From NCBI GenBank assembly GCA_027924645.1, contig BSBN01000297.1:8618001-8682000 (forward strand): a DNA stretch of 64,000 nucleotides. Direction: 5' to 3'. The position numbers and the translations under genes are program-made. The first letter of the stretch is position 1. Each line of letters opens with the position of its first letter. The DNA comes from Cunninghamia lanceolata. Lineage: Eukaryota > Streptophyta > Pinopsida > Cupressales > Cupressaceae. A model generated the notes under the pieces. The model searched no databases and was not told the origin of the DNA. It worked only from the letters and a program-made list of their open reading frames with translations. This document shows positions 11,901-23,754 of the stretch, piece after piece.

Positions 11901-13447
11901 AAAACTAGGCAAAACAATCGACCCAAAAGATCATTGATATGATTTGTCAATTACAAGAAAATGATTGATGAGCAAGCCAATCAGAGGTAAAAGTTTTGGT
12001 GAGATTCTATTGAATTTCATTTCAATGCGTGACTAAAGAATAAAGATTTCATTTCTTGGAAGAGGAGTCTGATAAAAGATTGATTCAGAGTACTATCAAT
12101 TAATAATTTGTTTGCAAATTTTTTTTGCAGAAATCTCCATTGGATTGATAGAGGTTGAGAGATTCCTAAGTTTCTCAAGAATGGAAGACAAGCTATCAGA
12201 TACAGAGTTGAATGGTGATAGGAAAGCAAGAATCTCATTGGAATAAAGACACCGGTTTAATTGCACTCAAGAGATTCAACAAGAATTTAAACTAATTTGC
12301 CTGAATTGCTACAGAAAACCCAAGTAACATACCTAAAAATTTTGATCCAAGCTTCAATTTCTTCAGCTACCTCCAGTCCCTCCTCAATTTTCTGTCTAAC
12401 TTACTCAGACAATTTTCCCCGAAAAATAATAACCCTAGAAGAAAAATTAGCCAAGAGTCGTAAATGCCCACTATCTCCAATCCGTTACAGATAATCCCAC
12501 TACTAAGAAGAAATTAAATTTTTACTTAACATAGATATTCCCCAAATCTGGAATCATCTTCGATAACTAACAACATTAAATTAATCACTAATATTATTCT
12601 TTAAATAACTATATACTAATTAACCATGATAAAACTTTTGACTCAAATACTATAAAACATTAAAATAATTAATTTAATCTATATTAAATTTTACTTAAAT
12701 AATATTCCAAATTTTATGACTAAGCAAAAACTATTATATTTGACATATTAATAACATTATTAATATAATATTAATTTATTAAAGCATCACCAAAATACAC
12801 ATAGACTTATCTATACAACACTCGACAATAACTCCACATACCACATAACGACCAACAACCTGAAGCGAGGACCAAGGAGTAACATCTCGACTCGCAACCA
12901 TACTGAAGACTGAAACTGACCTAGGGAAAACCTCATGTTATCTCCCATCAATGTTATCCATTGGTGCAAGGGTGCAAGGGCCTGCTCAGATGTGCTAAGT
13001 CAAGTGGAGTTGAGGCTCGACACCTGCAACCTGCATCAAAAAAATATGCTGCATACACATATAGCACACATACAGAGTTAGGGATTCACAACGTAGTAGG
13101 GTGCTCAGGGTGAGCAATACTACACTGTCCCCTCTCTGAAAGCATGATAATAACATAAATACCTCTAACTATAAGTTAGATACCAAAAAATCACATAAAG
13201 CATGATAACAATTATATGCATAAATGATTATCCATCAACTAAACATGTCATAATACATCATAAACTGGGATATCAATAATGTCTTCATAAAACTCATAAC
13301 ACATGTCAAAAAAACCACCTTAGTCAACATAGTTCATCATCATCATAATAAACATAAAACATAAGTCTAACATCTGAAATGTCTCAGAACTATTAGAATG
13401 CAAACTAAAACCATCAACTATCACAAGCCAAAATGAGGGGCATTACA
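8990..13447 (-). repeat. 5' LTR of element H, 4,458 bp
   Basis: The LTR is bounded by TGTGATGCC and GGCATTACA, imperfect inverted ends (8 of 9). The PBS adjoins the left end, and the right end is fixed by the restart of element G at 13448. No coding capacity is visible; the middle (10400-11100 and 12500-12800) is very AT-rich. Small ORFs at 11332 and 12297 look random. It is long for a chromovirus-type LTR; I cannot compare it with a partner because the 3' LTR is absent. Confidence 0.75.
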
Positions 13448-16386
13448 CAAACTGCTAGATATAATCTATTTATCATTATTCTTTATCCATGTACATAAAT
13501 AGCGTGAAGGATTATTCTCTAATTCACTTCAATGCTCAAAGGTTAGCGATTTAAGTAATTGTTAACTAATGGTTGTTGATAGTATTTATGCAATGAACCC
13601 ATATAAGTACAATAGTTCAACATAAGAAAGGATGCCATAATCTAACCAAAAGAGAGTGACCTATAAGTAAAAGAACAATCCTATCATGAATCTACCAAAA
13701 TCCCTATCTTGGACAAATGTGTTATCAATAACAAGATGGTTATATAGTGACTTTTGAGCCTTTACACCAAACTTTCTCCGACATTAATATGCTTAAAGTT
13801 GGGAATAATATCAACAACATGAATGACTATCAGTTGACAACAATATTATAGAAATCTCCAAGGTTAAGGTTTAATGGGCTATAATTCTTGTTATGACAAT
13901 CTATCTCATAGGTCATAATAAACAATACTTAATTTAGAAGGCATGAGTTTTCCACAGTCCATGATAATAAATATGCAAGTGCTTCTGGAATCAACAGTAT
14001 ATGTTTTTGTATCAAAAACATACACAGTTGATTCCAGAAGCACTTGCATATATAATACTTAATTTACTAACTTTCTAAGATAGCAAAATAAATAGATTTA
14101 ATTATTCAAGATAAATGAGACTTCTATTTGCAGGCATGGATGGTTTAAAAGAAACAAAATTAAGCCTATATTCCACATGAATAATTGAGATCACAATAGT
14201 TAGTTGCAAATCTTACTACTCCATGCATGGTGCACTGTAAAGGCACAACCAAAACACACATGGGGATATGAGTACTAATAATAAAGAAAAGTGACATTGT
14301 TTTGATTCCAAACATTTAGGAATAATCGATGGAATTAGAAAAAGATATAACGTTGAAATAATAATAGGTCTACACATTTCCTTATGAAAGAGGCAATATT
14401 TATAGTGACATAGACAAGGCACTAAAAGGCTTGACATGCCTAAAGTTATGGACTCCAAAATTACAGGCATTATTCAGAATTGGTATCTTGTAACTACCAA
14501 ACAAAGATTACTAAAAATGGTGCAAACTAGATATAATGAAAGCTACAACAAAATATATAAATACTACAAATTACAAATTGATGTTAGACAAAAATATGTC
14601 AAGAGACGACTTTAGGAAATATAAAGTTACCAGGGCACAAAACAATAGAAAATAAAAGATAAACGCTTGTTGAATCCTTATTTTCCTATCTGCGTTACTT
14701 ATACCCAAACATAGAGGTATAACCATAGGTAATTAAGAAGAATTATAGTTATTAAGGCACAAAGAAAAACTCTAGTTTTGGGAAGGATTCGAGCTTCAGA
14801 ACAATGTGAGTCACTTCAACAGAGTATGGAAATGCTAAATAAAACAAACTGAAAACAAACATGCACTATAATAGTGCGCACAAAGATAGACTAATGAAGA
14901 GACATCCATAAAGGTGTAACAGAAGGGGAATTTTATCATAAGGATGTTGCATGTGCCTTGATAGACATGCATGCAAAATGTGGAATCTAGACAAGCGCGT
15001 GAACTGTTGACAACAAAAATAAAATACCCTTGGATGAAAAAGATTGTATGATAAGCATAAAATGGATCTTTGAAAAGGCTTATGAAATGTTTACGCCAAT
15101 AAAAATGGCAGGTATAAAGACGACTGGTTCCATAGTCTTTGGTAACATTCACCAAAGATAAAAATAAACATGTCACATGAATGTATTTGATAGAATACTC
15201 AAAAGTAAATTATGAAGTTTGTAGATTGCATAAAAAGGATCACTGAAAAGACATAAGAAACTATATGTAAACAAATGAATACATTAAATAACATAATGCG
15301 GATGGAATTTCCAATATCGATGCCCTAACCAACATATAGAATACATGGGTTAAACTCACATCAAAACAATACTAAGGAAAACTTGCAAATCGACATGATA
15401 TAGCAGAAGTACGACTCAGTAATAGATACTCTATGCCCATGTAAATGAACAACATAGAAAACCCACTATAAAGATTCATGCAAACAATATAAGTAATTTA
15501 CCTTCAAATCTTAAAATTTCAGAGACATGAATCTTGTTGACTCAACAATCAATTTGGTCATATTCAATAGGAATATTTGAATACTTAAAGTAATTTAAAA
15601 AGAAGGATATTTAATACAAAATTACCTAAGCTAAGATCAATTTTGATGCACATAGAAATCTAACTCCAGGTAGGAAGAATAAAATCCCCTCAAGTGCACA
15701 GATGTAGAAACAAAGTGTTGTGACTGTGACATAATCTATCCAGAAATCACCATTTTCCTCATACTCCTTGCGACATAGATCTTTTGATTATGTTTTTATA
15801 GACTCTAATTCTCTATAGAGAATCTTGCTACCCCCTCCAAGAATGCACGCTCCAAAATAAAATAGAAAAAGCAATAAATTCCAAAAATACCTACTTCCCA
15901 CTTTCTCTCACATTTTCTAAAATTAGTCTCCACTATAATCCTAGAGTCCTCAAAGAATAATTAATTGCCTTTATGAAACTACCACCTCTTTTGTGGATAA
16001 TTACAATTAAATAATAATAATGAAGTATAAAAGAATCTTTCTGAAAAATATTAAAATATCTAAAATAATTTGTTTGAAATAAAGCAATTAATTTAAATCT
16101 ATTGCAACGAAATGCAATAAAGATTAACACAAATATTTTTCATGTACTTAGACATACACATTAATGTAGACTTAATCTACATGTCATATATATAGTGTGT
16201 GCATAGATTTCCTTCACATCAATTCACCTTCAGTTGGCTAAATGCCCTCTACCTCGATGATACTCTCTTTACATTGAGAGAGTGTCCTTGTCACAAACAT
16301 AGTCGAAATGAGTTGAAAATCAATAATATTAAATAATAATAATATTTATACCCATAATTAAATATCATAAAATAAGGGTTGTGACA
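13448..16386 (-). repeat. Left (3') LTR of element G, truncated by H
   Basis: It is homologous along its length to 26645-30588, apart from the 28595-29711 insertion there and the foldback here. The part matching 24408-26644 is missing, replaced by H. No genes are visible. Confidence 0.85.
13937..14066. mobile_element. 130-bp foldback (hairpin) insertion
   Basis: The other G LTR (near 27118-27135) lacks this segment. It is flanked by the 13-bp direct repeat aatacttaattta at 13924-13936 and 14054-14066. Its core, 13971-14051, is an inverted repeat with perfect 25-bp outer arms (13971-13995 and 14027-14051). The pairing continues inward with two mismatches to a 3-nt loop, giving an almost complete 39-bp stem. 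It could be a tiny MITE or foldback element, a snap-back repair product, or a small-RNA precursor. Confidence 0.7.
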
Positions 16387-16396
16387 TCCTTCCCCT
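16387..16396 (-). other. Polypurine tract of element G
   Basis: On the minus strand it reads AGGGGAAGGA directly before the LTR start TGTCACAACCC. Confidence 0.75.
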
Positions 16397-17989
16397 ATTG
16401 GAAGAGTCATCATCCTGACGAGCAAGTTAAGTTTATACCAAACTCATAAGAAAGTTCCATACCTTTTTCTAACCTTTCTTTACCTTAGTGTTACAGCCTG
16501 TCCACTCGATTAGGGTGTCAATTACCTCCGTTATACTTGTTATCTCATAATATCATAGTCCCTATTTCTATGATCACACACTTGCTCAATTGTTAGAGCA
16601 TCAGTGAGCAAAAATTAAATACCCCTTTTAAACAAAGCTAGCCAATGTCTAACTATTCCATTAGCTCAAACATGATTTCATCAATCCCCTTAGTTAAATT
16701 AGTTATAATGAGACATTAGTCAACATTTTTAGACATGATACATACATGCTTGCCTAGTCTACATTAGACATCATATCCTTTACTATAACAAATAAGTAAG
16801 AATATCCCAAGTCATATTTCATAAGAACTTCATGTAAAAACTCCACTCACATTTATTCTAGGATCCATGTTCTCTTATCTCCATTAGGAATGGTTCAAGA
16901 TCCTAACTTATCATCATGTTATAAGTTAAATAAGTCTTATCAAAACCTTAAGACATTTGTGTACAAGTAACTTTAACATACAATCTTACCCAAATGGTAC
17001 AATTCCTTGCTATAAGGATAAGAAATAAAATCCTTTAATTTCATCTAGTCAAACATGCCAATCCCGCATGCAACACTTGAACAATAAACACTCCAAACAC
17101 ATAATGGAAGAGTGAGTTTTATTACTAATCATCAACTCTATCAAGAGTGTCTTCTCAACAACAATTTAGATTATCAAAGGATCATTTCACTAAATTGATA
17201 GAGATGTTTCATTAAGTAGTTAAATCAACATATAAGGTCATCAACATTAAATCTTTCAACATGATTACATCACTAAATTATGATTTCATCAAAGATAAGA
17301 AGATCAACAGTAAATGGAAGTAGATCAATATGATTCAACGCTAAACCACTATTGTTCAAATTTGATTTCAACACAAAGTCATTGATAAAATTATCATCTT
17401 AAAAGGTGATTACAACTCTAAATCACTGAAGAACCATCAATAAGGATAAGTTGTTCAATATAATTCCATCACTAAATCTCCAAAATAAATAATTTGATTA
17501 AATTAATGAAGGTCAAATATTATAAAGATCATCATGATCTCTTTATCAAAAATAAAATCATTAACATAGAAAAGGTGATCATATTATGACTTCAACAGAT
17601 GATCAAAAAGTCAAAAAGATCAACATGATCTCAACACCAAATCATAGAAGATCGAGTCAATATTGTATAAGGTGATTGGATTAAAGGAAAATTTGGTCAA
17701 CACTAAACTACAAAAAGAGCTTCTGCACATAGTTAACTTCAGATTTAAATGCATATAGGCACAAAACTGCATAGCTTCAAATGCTCAAGGTACTCCATTA
17801 GTTCTAGCATAATGAAAACAATGCTTCAATAAGAACTTTAAGACATTCAAGTCAAAGAGAGTTAGAATCTCAAAATGCAATCGTAAACATTTCAATTAAT
17901 AGGAAAGGTCAAGGCAAAATTCCAAACCGAAAGAATGACCCAAATAATTCCTACTCATATCAAACATATGAGCAATCATTTGTTAAAAT

Positions 17990-18250
17990 GCATATTTCAC
18001 ATAAGGCATGATAGTACATAGTGCATCACTTGCATATAGTAAGAGTACTATAATAACATGAAGTTCATCAAAGGTATAAATACGATCTCAAAGTGCATTA
18101 CTTGCACAAAAGCATTAATTTACATAAAGTATGAATACAATCACTTCATAGGTGCATCATTCACACAAAATATGATAAGTGTGTCACTCACACAAAGTAT
18201 GAATACAATAATTACACAAGTACGTCACTCGCACAAAATACATAATTAAG
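17990..18250. repeat. Degenerate tandem repeats, about 40-60 bp units
   Basis: The words gtgcatcacttgcac, cacaaagtatgaatacaat and gtgtcactcacacaaa recur five or six times with variation. They lie within the non-coding G internal region; a 63-codon ORF here is only a product of the repeats. Confidence 0.5.
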
Positions 18251-18510
18251 AGTATAACCTAAAAAAGCAATCACAACATACATGAATCTTAAGATCCCAT
18301 CAAACACAAACATCAAGATTTTTCTACCTTGTCCACTAGACAAAAGGAGATGACTTATCCAATCAACTCCTTATCCTAGGTCATTCATGAAGACCCTCAA
18401 TACAAATTAATTTACCTTCCACAAGGTTACAAAGTTCAAGCTCACATCTTGGATTGAAATTTGAATAGGTGTCACTTGAAAATCAACTTGCCTAAACTTG
18501 CTTTTCTTTT

Positions 18511-19073
18511 TGTTGTGATATGGAGCCTAATTAGACTTGGAGGTTAAATTTACTCCACTTTTATTGGCATAGTTTCCCCTCAAATTCCTACGGGGTCAAA
18601 GGGCAGCGCCCCTTGTAGGGTCCAGGGACAATGCCCCTGGCGCGCTCCCTGTCGCGATACAGGGTGGGGTTGAGGGGTAGCGCCCCCGTGGGGGCTCAGG
18701 GGCAACGCCCCCGAAACCTCACACAGTTTTTTATTATTTTATTAAGGCGCTAGGAGTTATTTTTTCATTGACTGACATAAAAAACCCTATTTTGTAACTG
18801 ACATAAGGCTTGATAAAAGTGGCTAAGGGTTAGGGTTTTTTTGATGATGTATTGTAGCATTTTGCAACGGTATTGAGTTACAGGGATTGCTGGTTGTAAT
18901 CAGTTTGATTTCCTGGATAATAATATTGGACTCTCTATTTGGTGGATGTAACCTGAGTTTGGGTGAACCACGTTAAAACTTGTCTCTCGCTGTTATTATT
19001 TCTATGTATTTCCATTCCTTTGTTTAATCTTTATTTGCATTTAACTGATATCTTCTGCCGGCTAACCCTAACA
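18511..19073 (+). repeat. 5' LTR of element E
   Basis: 563 bp, TGTTGTGATATGG to CTAACCCTAACA. It contains a GC-rich block (18590-18720) of repeated ggggcAgcgcccc-type words, longer than in the 3' LTR. Confidence 0.92.
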
Positions 19074-19075
19074 AG

Positions 19076-19090
19076 TGGTATTAGAGCAGG
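19076..19090 (+). promoter_or_regulatory. Primer-binding site of element E
   Basis: TGGTATTAGAGCAGG lies two bases after the LTR. It is one C-to-T change from the initiator-Met type TGGTATCAGAGC. Confidence 0.85.
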
Positions 19091-19158
19091 TTGTGTTCAA
19101 TTATCATTTGTAGGAAGGTCTCACGATTGAGTGGGAGTCTCACAGTTGAGTGGGAGCA

Positions 19159-19970
19159 ATGGCAGATGAGGGTAAATTGAAGGTTGATAAATTTAATGGG
19201 CAAAACTATCAGTTATGGAAGATGCAGATGGAGGATTACCTCTATTAGAAGGATTTATGGAGGCCATTGGAAGGAGTATCCAAGAAACTGGTAGGAATGA
19301 TGGATGAGGATTGGGAACTTCTAGATAGAAAGGCACTGGGAACCATTCGGTTGTGCCTGGCACCATTTGTGGCATTCAATATAACAGAAGCGAAGACAAC
19401 AAGTGAACTAATGAAAGCTTTGGCTAAATTCTATGAAAAATGATCAACCTCAAATAAGGTATTTCTCATGAAGCATTTATTTAATCTGAAAATGGTTGAA
19501 GGTGGATTTGCAACAGATCATTTAAATGAGTTTAATACGATTGTCAGTCAGTTAACTTCTGTAAAAGTGAAATTTGATGAAGAGGTGAGGGCTCTCTTGG
19601 TTTTATGTTCTTTTCTAGAAAGATGGAATAGCTTGGTAATGGCTGTAAGTAACTCTGTCTCTAGTTCAAACACTTTGAAATTTGATGATGTTGTTGGTGT
19701 TATCCTTAGCGATGAAATGCAACGGAAAAGCTCAGGAGGGTCCACATTAGGTAGTGTTTTGAATGCAGAAAGCAGGGGCAGATCCAAGGAGAGAGGAAAA
19801 GGTTCTGGAGGTCATGGGAAGTCATGAGGAAAATCAAAGGACAAGAGATCCGAATCCATAGGATAGAAGGATTGCTGGTACTGTAGGAAACTAGGTCATC
19901 TGAAGAAAGATTGTTGGTCTCGGAAGAATAAAGGAGACAAACAAGAAGGCAATAAGGAGGCAAATATGAT
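19159..19970 (+). pseudogene. gag: Gag of element E (decayed)
   Basis: It starts with ATG at 19159 (MADEGKLKVDKFNGQNYQLW), the usual N-terminus of plant copia gag in the UBN2 family. The capsid region follows, with LTSVKVKFDEEVRALLVLCS and DEMQRKSS. An intact CCHC knuckle lies at 19873-19914 (CWYCRKLGHLKKDC). Stops fall at 19246, 19441, 19825 and 19864; the TAG stops stand where related copies have Gln. Gag would form the virus-like particle and bind RNA. Confidence 0.9.
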
Positions 19971-21583
19971 AAGTAATAAATTTGAAGATCATTCTTTGAT
20001 TCTTTCCCTAGATAATACTGATGATTCATATGTTTTAGATTTAGGGGCCTCATTTCATGCTACACCCTATAGAAGTTATTTTTTTGATTATGTCCAAGGG
20101 GATTTTGGGTTGGTTTATTTGGGAGATAACGAACCCTGTCAGATTGTTGGAAAGGGAAGAATTAAGATTAAGTTACAGAATGGGAATAATTGGCTACTAC
20201 AAGAGGTAAGGCATGTTCCAAGGCTTAGTAGGAATTTAATTTCAACAGGGCAGCTAGCTGAAGAAGGTTGCATTGTTACATTTACTGATAAAAATTGAAG
20301 GTTTCAAAAGGTGCCTTAATAGTAGCAAAAGGTGTGAAAGTAGGCACCTTATATCTTTGTATAGGTCATACTATTCCTTCTACTTTAGCTATTGCAGAGA
20401 AAAAACATACAGGTTTAGGAACAATTGCTACAGGTTCTCAGGAAGAGACTGAAATAGTTGCTACAAGATCTGAGATAACGCTGTGGCATAACAGACTTGG
20501 GCATATGAGTGAAAAAGGTATGAAGTTACTTCATTCTAAGAAAGTTTTACCAGGTCTGAAATGTATTAATATGGATCTATGTGAAAGTTGTGTGTATGGA
20601 AAACAAAAGAGAGTCAGTTTTCTCAAGGATGGGAAGCAAAAGAAAAATGAAAAGTTAGAGCTTGTGCATATAGATGTATAGGGACCAGCTCAGGTATCTT
20701 CTCTCGGTGGCTCTCGATATTATGTTACATTCATAGATGATGCAACTAGGAAGGTATGAATTTATTTTCTTAGGCCGAAATCTGATGTATTTGAAACATT
20801 TAAGAAATGGAGAAGCTTGGTTGAGAATGAGACGGGTAAAAGATTAAAATGTCTTATATCTGATAATGGTGGTGAGTATTGTAGCAAAGAATTTAAGGAT
20901 TACTATTCCTTTAATGGAATTTGTAGGCAGAAAATGGTTCCAGGGACTCTAAAAGAAAATGAAGTGGCTGAACGCATGAATAGGATAATAATGGAGCATG
21001 CAAGGACCATGAAATTACATACTGGGCTACCTTTAAATATGTGGGTAGAGGCTTTTAACATTGCTGTATATTTAATTAACAGAGGTCCTTTAGTTCCTTT
21101 GGGCTGTGGTATTCCAGAGGAAGCATGGATAGGTAAGGTGAGTTATTCTTTTCTCAAAACCTTCAGATGTGAAGCATTTGCACATATAGATTCTGAAAAT
21201 AGAACCAAGCTGGATGCAAAATAAAAAAAGTGTACCTTTGTTGGATATGGCATTGATGAATTTGGTTATAGGCTTTGGGATTTTAAAAATTAGAAAATTG
21301 TGAGAAGCAGGGATGTTATATTCAATGAGAAGGTGTTGTACAAAGATCAGTTGCAGCAGCATGAGAAGAAAGAAAATGATTATGTAGTGCTGGATGATAC
21401 TCCAAATAGTGATGTTCCAGTGGTTCCTCATGCTCCGCAACAACAACTAGAAATACCACAAACTCCAGTGAATGCTAGACGGTCAACAAGGCGAAGTAGA
21501 CCTCCTGAAAGGTTTTCTCCATCTTTGTATTCTATTTTGTTAACAGATGCTGGTGAACCAGAAGGGTATGATGAAACTATGTA
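19971..21583 (+). pseudogene. Protease and integrase of element E (decayed)
   Basis: The protease motif at 20035 reads L-D-L-G-A-S-F-H: the catalytic Asp is present, but the following Ser/Thr is Leu. A one-base loss at about 20297 shifts the frame, turning a Trp codon into a false TGA. Integrase follows with the pre-integrase zinc region (LWHNRLGHM, CESCVYGK, 20485-20610), a core Asp in HIDV, SDNGGEY near 20863 and the final Glu in VAERMNR near 20965. Stops occur at about 20679, 20755, 21222 and 21291. Confidence 0.88.
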
Positions 21584-23108
21584 GGTGGATACATAGGTTC
21601 AGTGAGAGCTTGCAATGAAAGAAGAAATGGACTCCTTGCTGAAAAATTAGACTTGGGAATTATGTAAGTTACCTGTAGGTAAAAAGGCTTTACCAAACAA
21701 ATGGGTTTATAGGTTGAAAGAGGAAGATGGAGGTAAGAAAAGATTTAAAGCCAGGTTAGTTGTAAAATAATTTGCACAGAAAAAGGGCATTGATTTTGAT
21801 GAGATATTTTCTTCAGTTGTCAAGATGACTTCTATTCGTACTATTTTAAGTATTGTGGCTGCTGAAGATTTGCATTTGGAACAACTAGATGTGAAAGCTA
21901 CCTTTCTCCATAGTGATTTGGAGGAGGAGATATACATGGAACAGCCCCAAGGATTTGAGGTCAAAGGTAAGGACAAACTGGTGTGCAGATTGCAGAAGAG
22001 TTTGTATAGCCTGAAACAAGCACCTCAACAATGGTATTTGAAATTTGATAGTTTTATGGCTGAGAAAGGCTACAGTCAGTGTAATTCTGACCATTGTGTT
22101 TATTTTAAAAGGTTGGATAATGACAGCTACATTATTTTATGTTTATATGTTGATGACATGCTTGTAGCAGGGTCTAACATGGATCACATAAGAGAGTTAA
22201 AACAGTAGTTAGCACAATCATTTGCTATGAAGGATTTGGGGGTAGCAAAACAAATCTTTGGTATGAAAATTTGTAGAGATAAGAAGAACAAAAAATTGAA
22301 TCTATCTCAGGCTAATTATGTTGAAAAGGTGTTGTAGAGATTCCATATGGAGAATGCAAAAGCTATCAGCACACCTTTGCCTAGTCATTTGAAATTGACT
22401 AAGGAGATGTGTCCTAAGACACAAGAGGAGGAAGAAAAAATGTCTAAGGTACCATATGCTTCAGCTATAGGAAGTTTAACGTATGCCATGGTATGCACAA
22501 GAGCGGATATTGCACATGCTGTAGGAGTCGTTAGTAGGTATATGAGTCATCTCGGATTGGAGCATTGGAATGTGGTAAAATAGATTCTCAGATATTTAAG
22601 AGGTACATCCAATAAACACTTATATTTTGGGGGCTCTAATACAGATTTAGCAAGTTATGTAGACTCAGATTTGGCAGGGGATATTGATACCAGGTGGAGT
22701 ACTATAGGTTATGTCTTTACTATAGGTGGGACAGCGGTGAGTTGGATTTCCAGGTTGCAAAAGGTGGTTGCTTTATCCACCACAGAGGCAGAATATGTAG
22801 CTGCAATAGAGGCAAGCAAGTAGATGATATGGCTGCAATCCTTCATGGAAGAATTGGGAAAACAACAGGCTAACAGTTATTTGTTTATGGATAGTCAAAG
22901 TTCCATACATCTTGCAAAGAATTCTACCTTGCATTCAAAGACCAAACACATATAGTTGAGGTATCACTTCATTCGATTGATATTGGATGATGGACAGTTA
23001 AGGCTAGAAAAGATACATACAGATGAAAATCTAGTGGATATGTTTACAAAGGCAGTGACAAGGGAGAAGTTGAGCTCCTCTTCAGCTTCGGTTGGTCTTC
23101 AAGACTGA
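21584..23108 (+). pseudogene. Reverse transcriptase and RNase H of element E (decayed)
   Basis: RT starts around NKWVYRLK (21697) and keeps motif A (LDVKATFLHSDLEEEIYMEQ, 21884) and the catalytic YVDD at about 22148. RNase H keeps YVDSD (22660), STTEAEY (22780) and MDSQSS (22888), and ends at GLQD with the stop at 23106. About ten in-frame stops break it, mostly TAG where Gln or Trp is conserved. Apart from these stops the catalytic residues are intact, so decay probably followed insertion. Confidence 0.9.
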
Positions 23109-23230
23109 AAACAACAAAAATAGAACAGCAGAGTCTAGGGTGGTCATTTCCAGTGGGAGCTACAGGGTTAGCGGTGTTATGATCAGTCTCCAAGTAGGAG
23201 ATGATATGGTGTGGAGTCTGATCAGTCTCC

Positions 23231-23241
23231 AAGTGGGAGAT
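23231..23241 (+). other. Polypurine tract of element E
   Basis: AAGTGGGAGAT lies immediately before the 3' LTR start TGTTGTGATATGG. The 130 bases between the pol stop and the PPT hold no gene. Confidence 0.8.
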
Positions 23242-23754
23242 TGTTGTGATATGGAGCCTAATTAGACTCGGAGGTTAAATTTACCCCACTTTTATTGGTG
23301 TGGTTTCCCCCCAAATTCCTACGGGGTCAAGGGGCAGCGCCCCTGACGTGCTCCCTGTTGCAATACAGGGTGGGGTTGAGGGGCAACGCCTCTGAAACCT
23401 CACATGGTTTTTTATTAGTTTATTAAGGCACCGAGAGTTATTTTTTCATTGACTGACATAAAAAACCCTATTTTGTAACTGACATAAGGCTTGATAAAAG
23501 CGACTAAGGGTTAGGGTTTTTTTGATGATGTATTGTAGCATTTTGCAACAGTATTGAGTTGCAGGGATTGCTGGTTGTAATTGGTTTGATTTACTGGATA
23601 CTAATATTGGACTCTCTATTTGGTGGATGTAGCTTGAGTTTGGGTGAACCATGTTAAAACTTGTCTCTCGCTATTATTATTTCTGTGTATTTCCATTCCT
23701 CTGTTTAATCTTTATTTGCATTTAATTGATATCTTCTATCGGATAACCCTAACA
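23242..23754 (+). repeat. 3' LTR of element E
   Basis: 513 bp, about 50 bp shorter than the 5' LTR. The missing bases lie in the GC-rich block, at two places bounded by short direct repeats. Confidence 0.92.

Larger units (their letters stand above)
4281..13447 (-). mobile_element. Element H: Ty3/gypsy retrotransposon, 3'-truncated, minus strand
   Basis: Reading right to left the order is 5' LTR (8990-13447), PBS, gag, protease, RT, RNase H, integrase and a chromodomain-like C-terminus. This is the Ty3/gypsy order, and the pol sequence resembles plant chromoviruses of the Tekay/Del type. No 3' LTR or polypurine tract is found left of 4281, where the DNA passes into the X1 tail, so the element lost its 3' end. 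The right boundary is exact: from 13448 the sequence matches 26645 onward in the other LTR of element G. Confidence 0.85.
16387..18510 (-). other. Internal region of element G, left part, non-coding
   Basis: AT-rich with no credible ORF on either strand. The stretch 17150-17700 is a mosaic of short degenerate repeats (atcaac/atgatt/tcacta words). It is interrupted at 18510 by copia E and resumes at 23755. Confidence 0.6.
18511..23754 (+). mobile_element. Element E: Ty1/copia retrotransposon, 5.2 kb, nested in G
   Basis: A full-length element: 5' LTR 18511-19073, PBS, gag, protease, integrase, RT, RNase H (the copia order), PPT and 3' LTR 23242-23754. Flanks are cttta-like but not identical (ctttt at 18506-18510, ctttc at 23755-23759), one change in five. 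One frameshift and about eighteen in-frame stops show it is old. The DNA on both sides belongs to element G. Confidence 0.93.

Noticed and set aside
13971..14051. Hairpin considered as a transcription terminator or tRNA
   Set aside because: Plant nuclear context, stem far too long for a terminator, and no tRNA features; treated as a foldback insertion.
17990..18250. Regular repeats considered as a CRISPR-like array
   Set aside because: The repeats are degenerate, spacing is irregular, spacers are not distinct, and the context is a plant retroelement.
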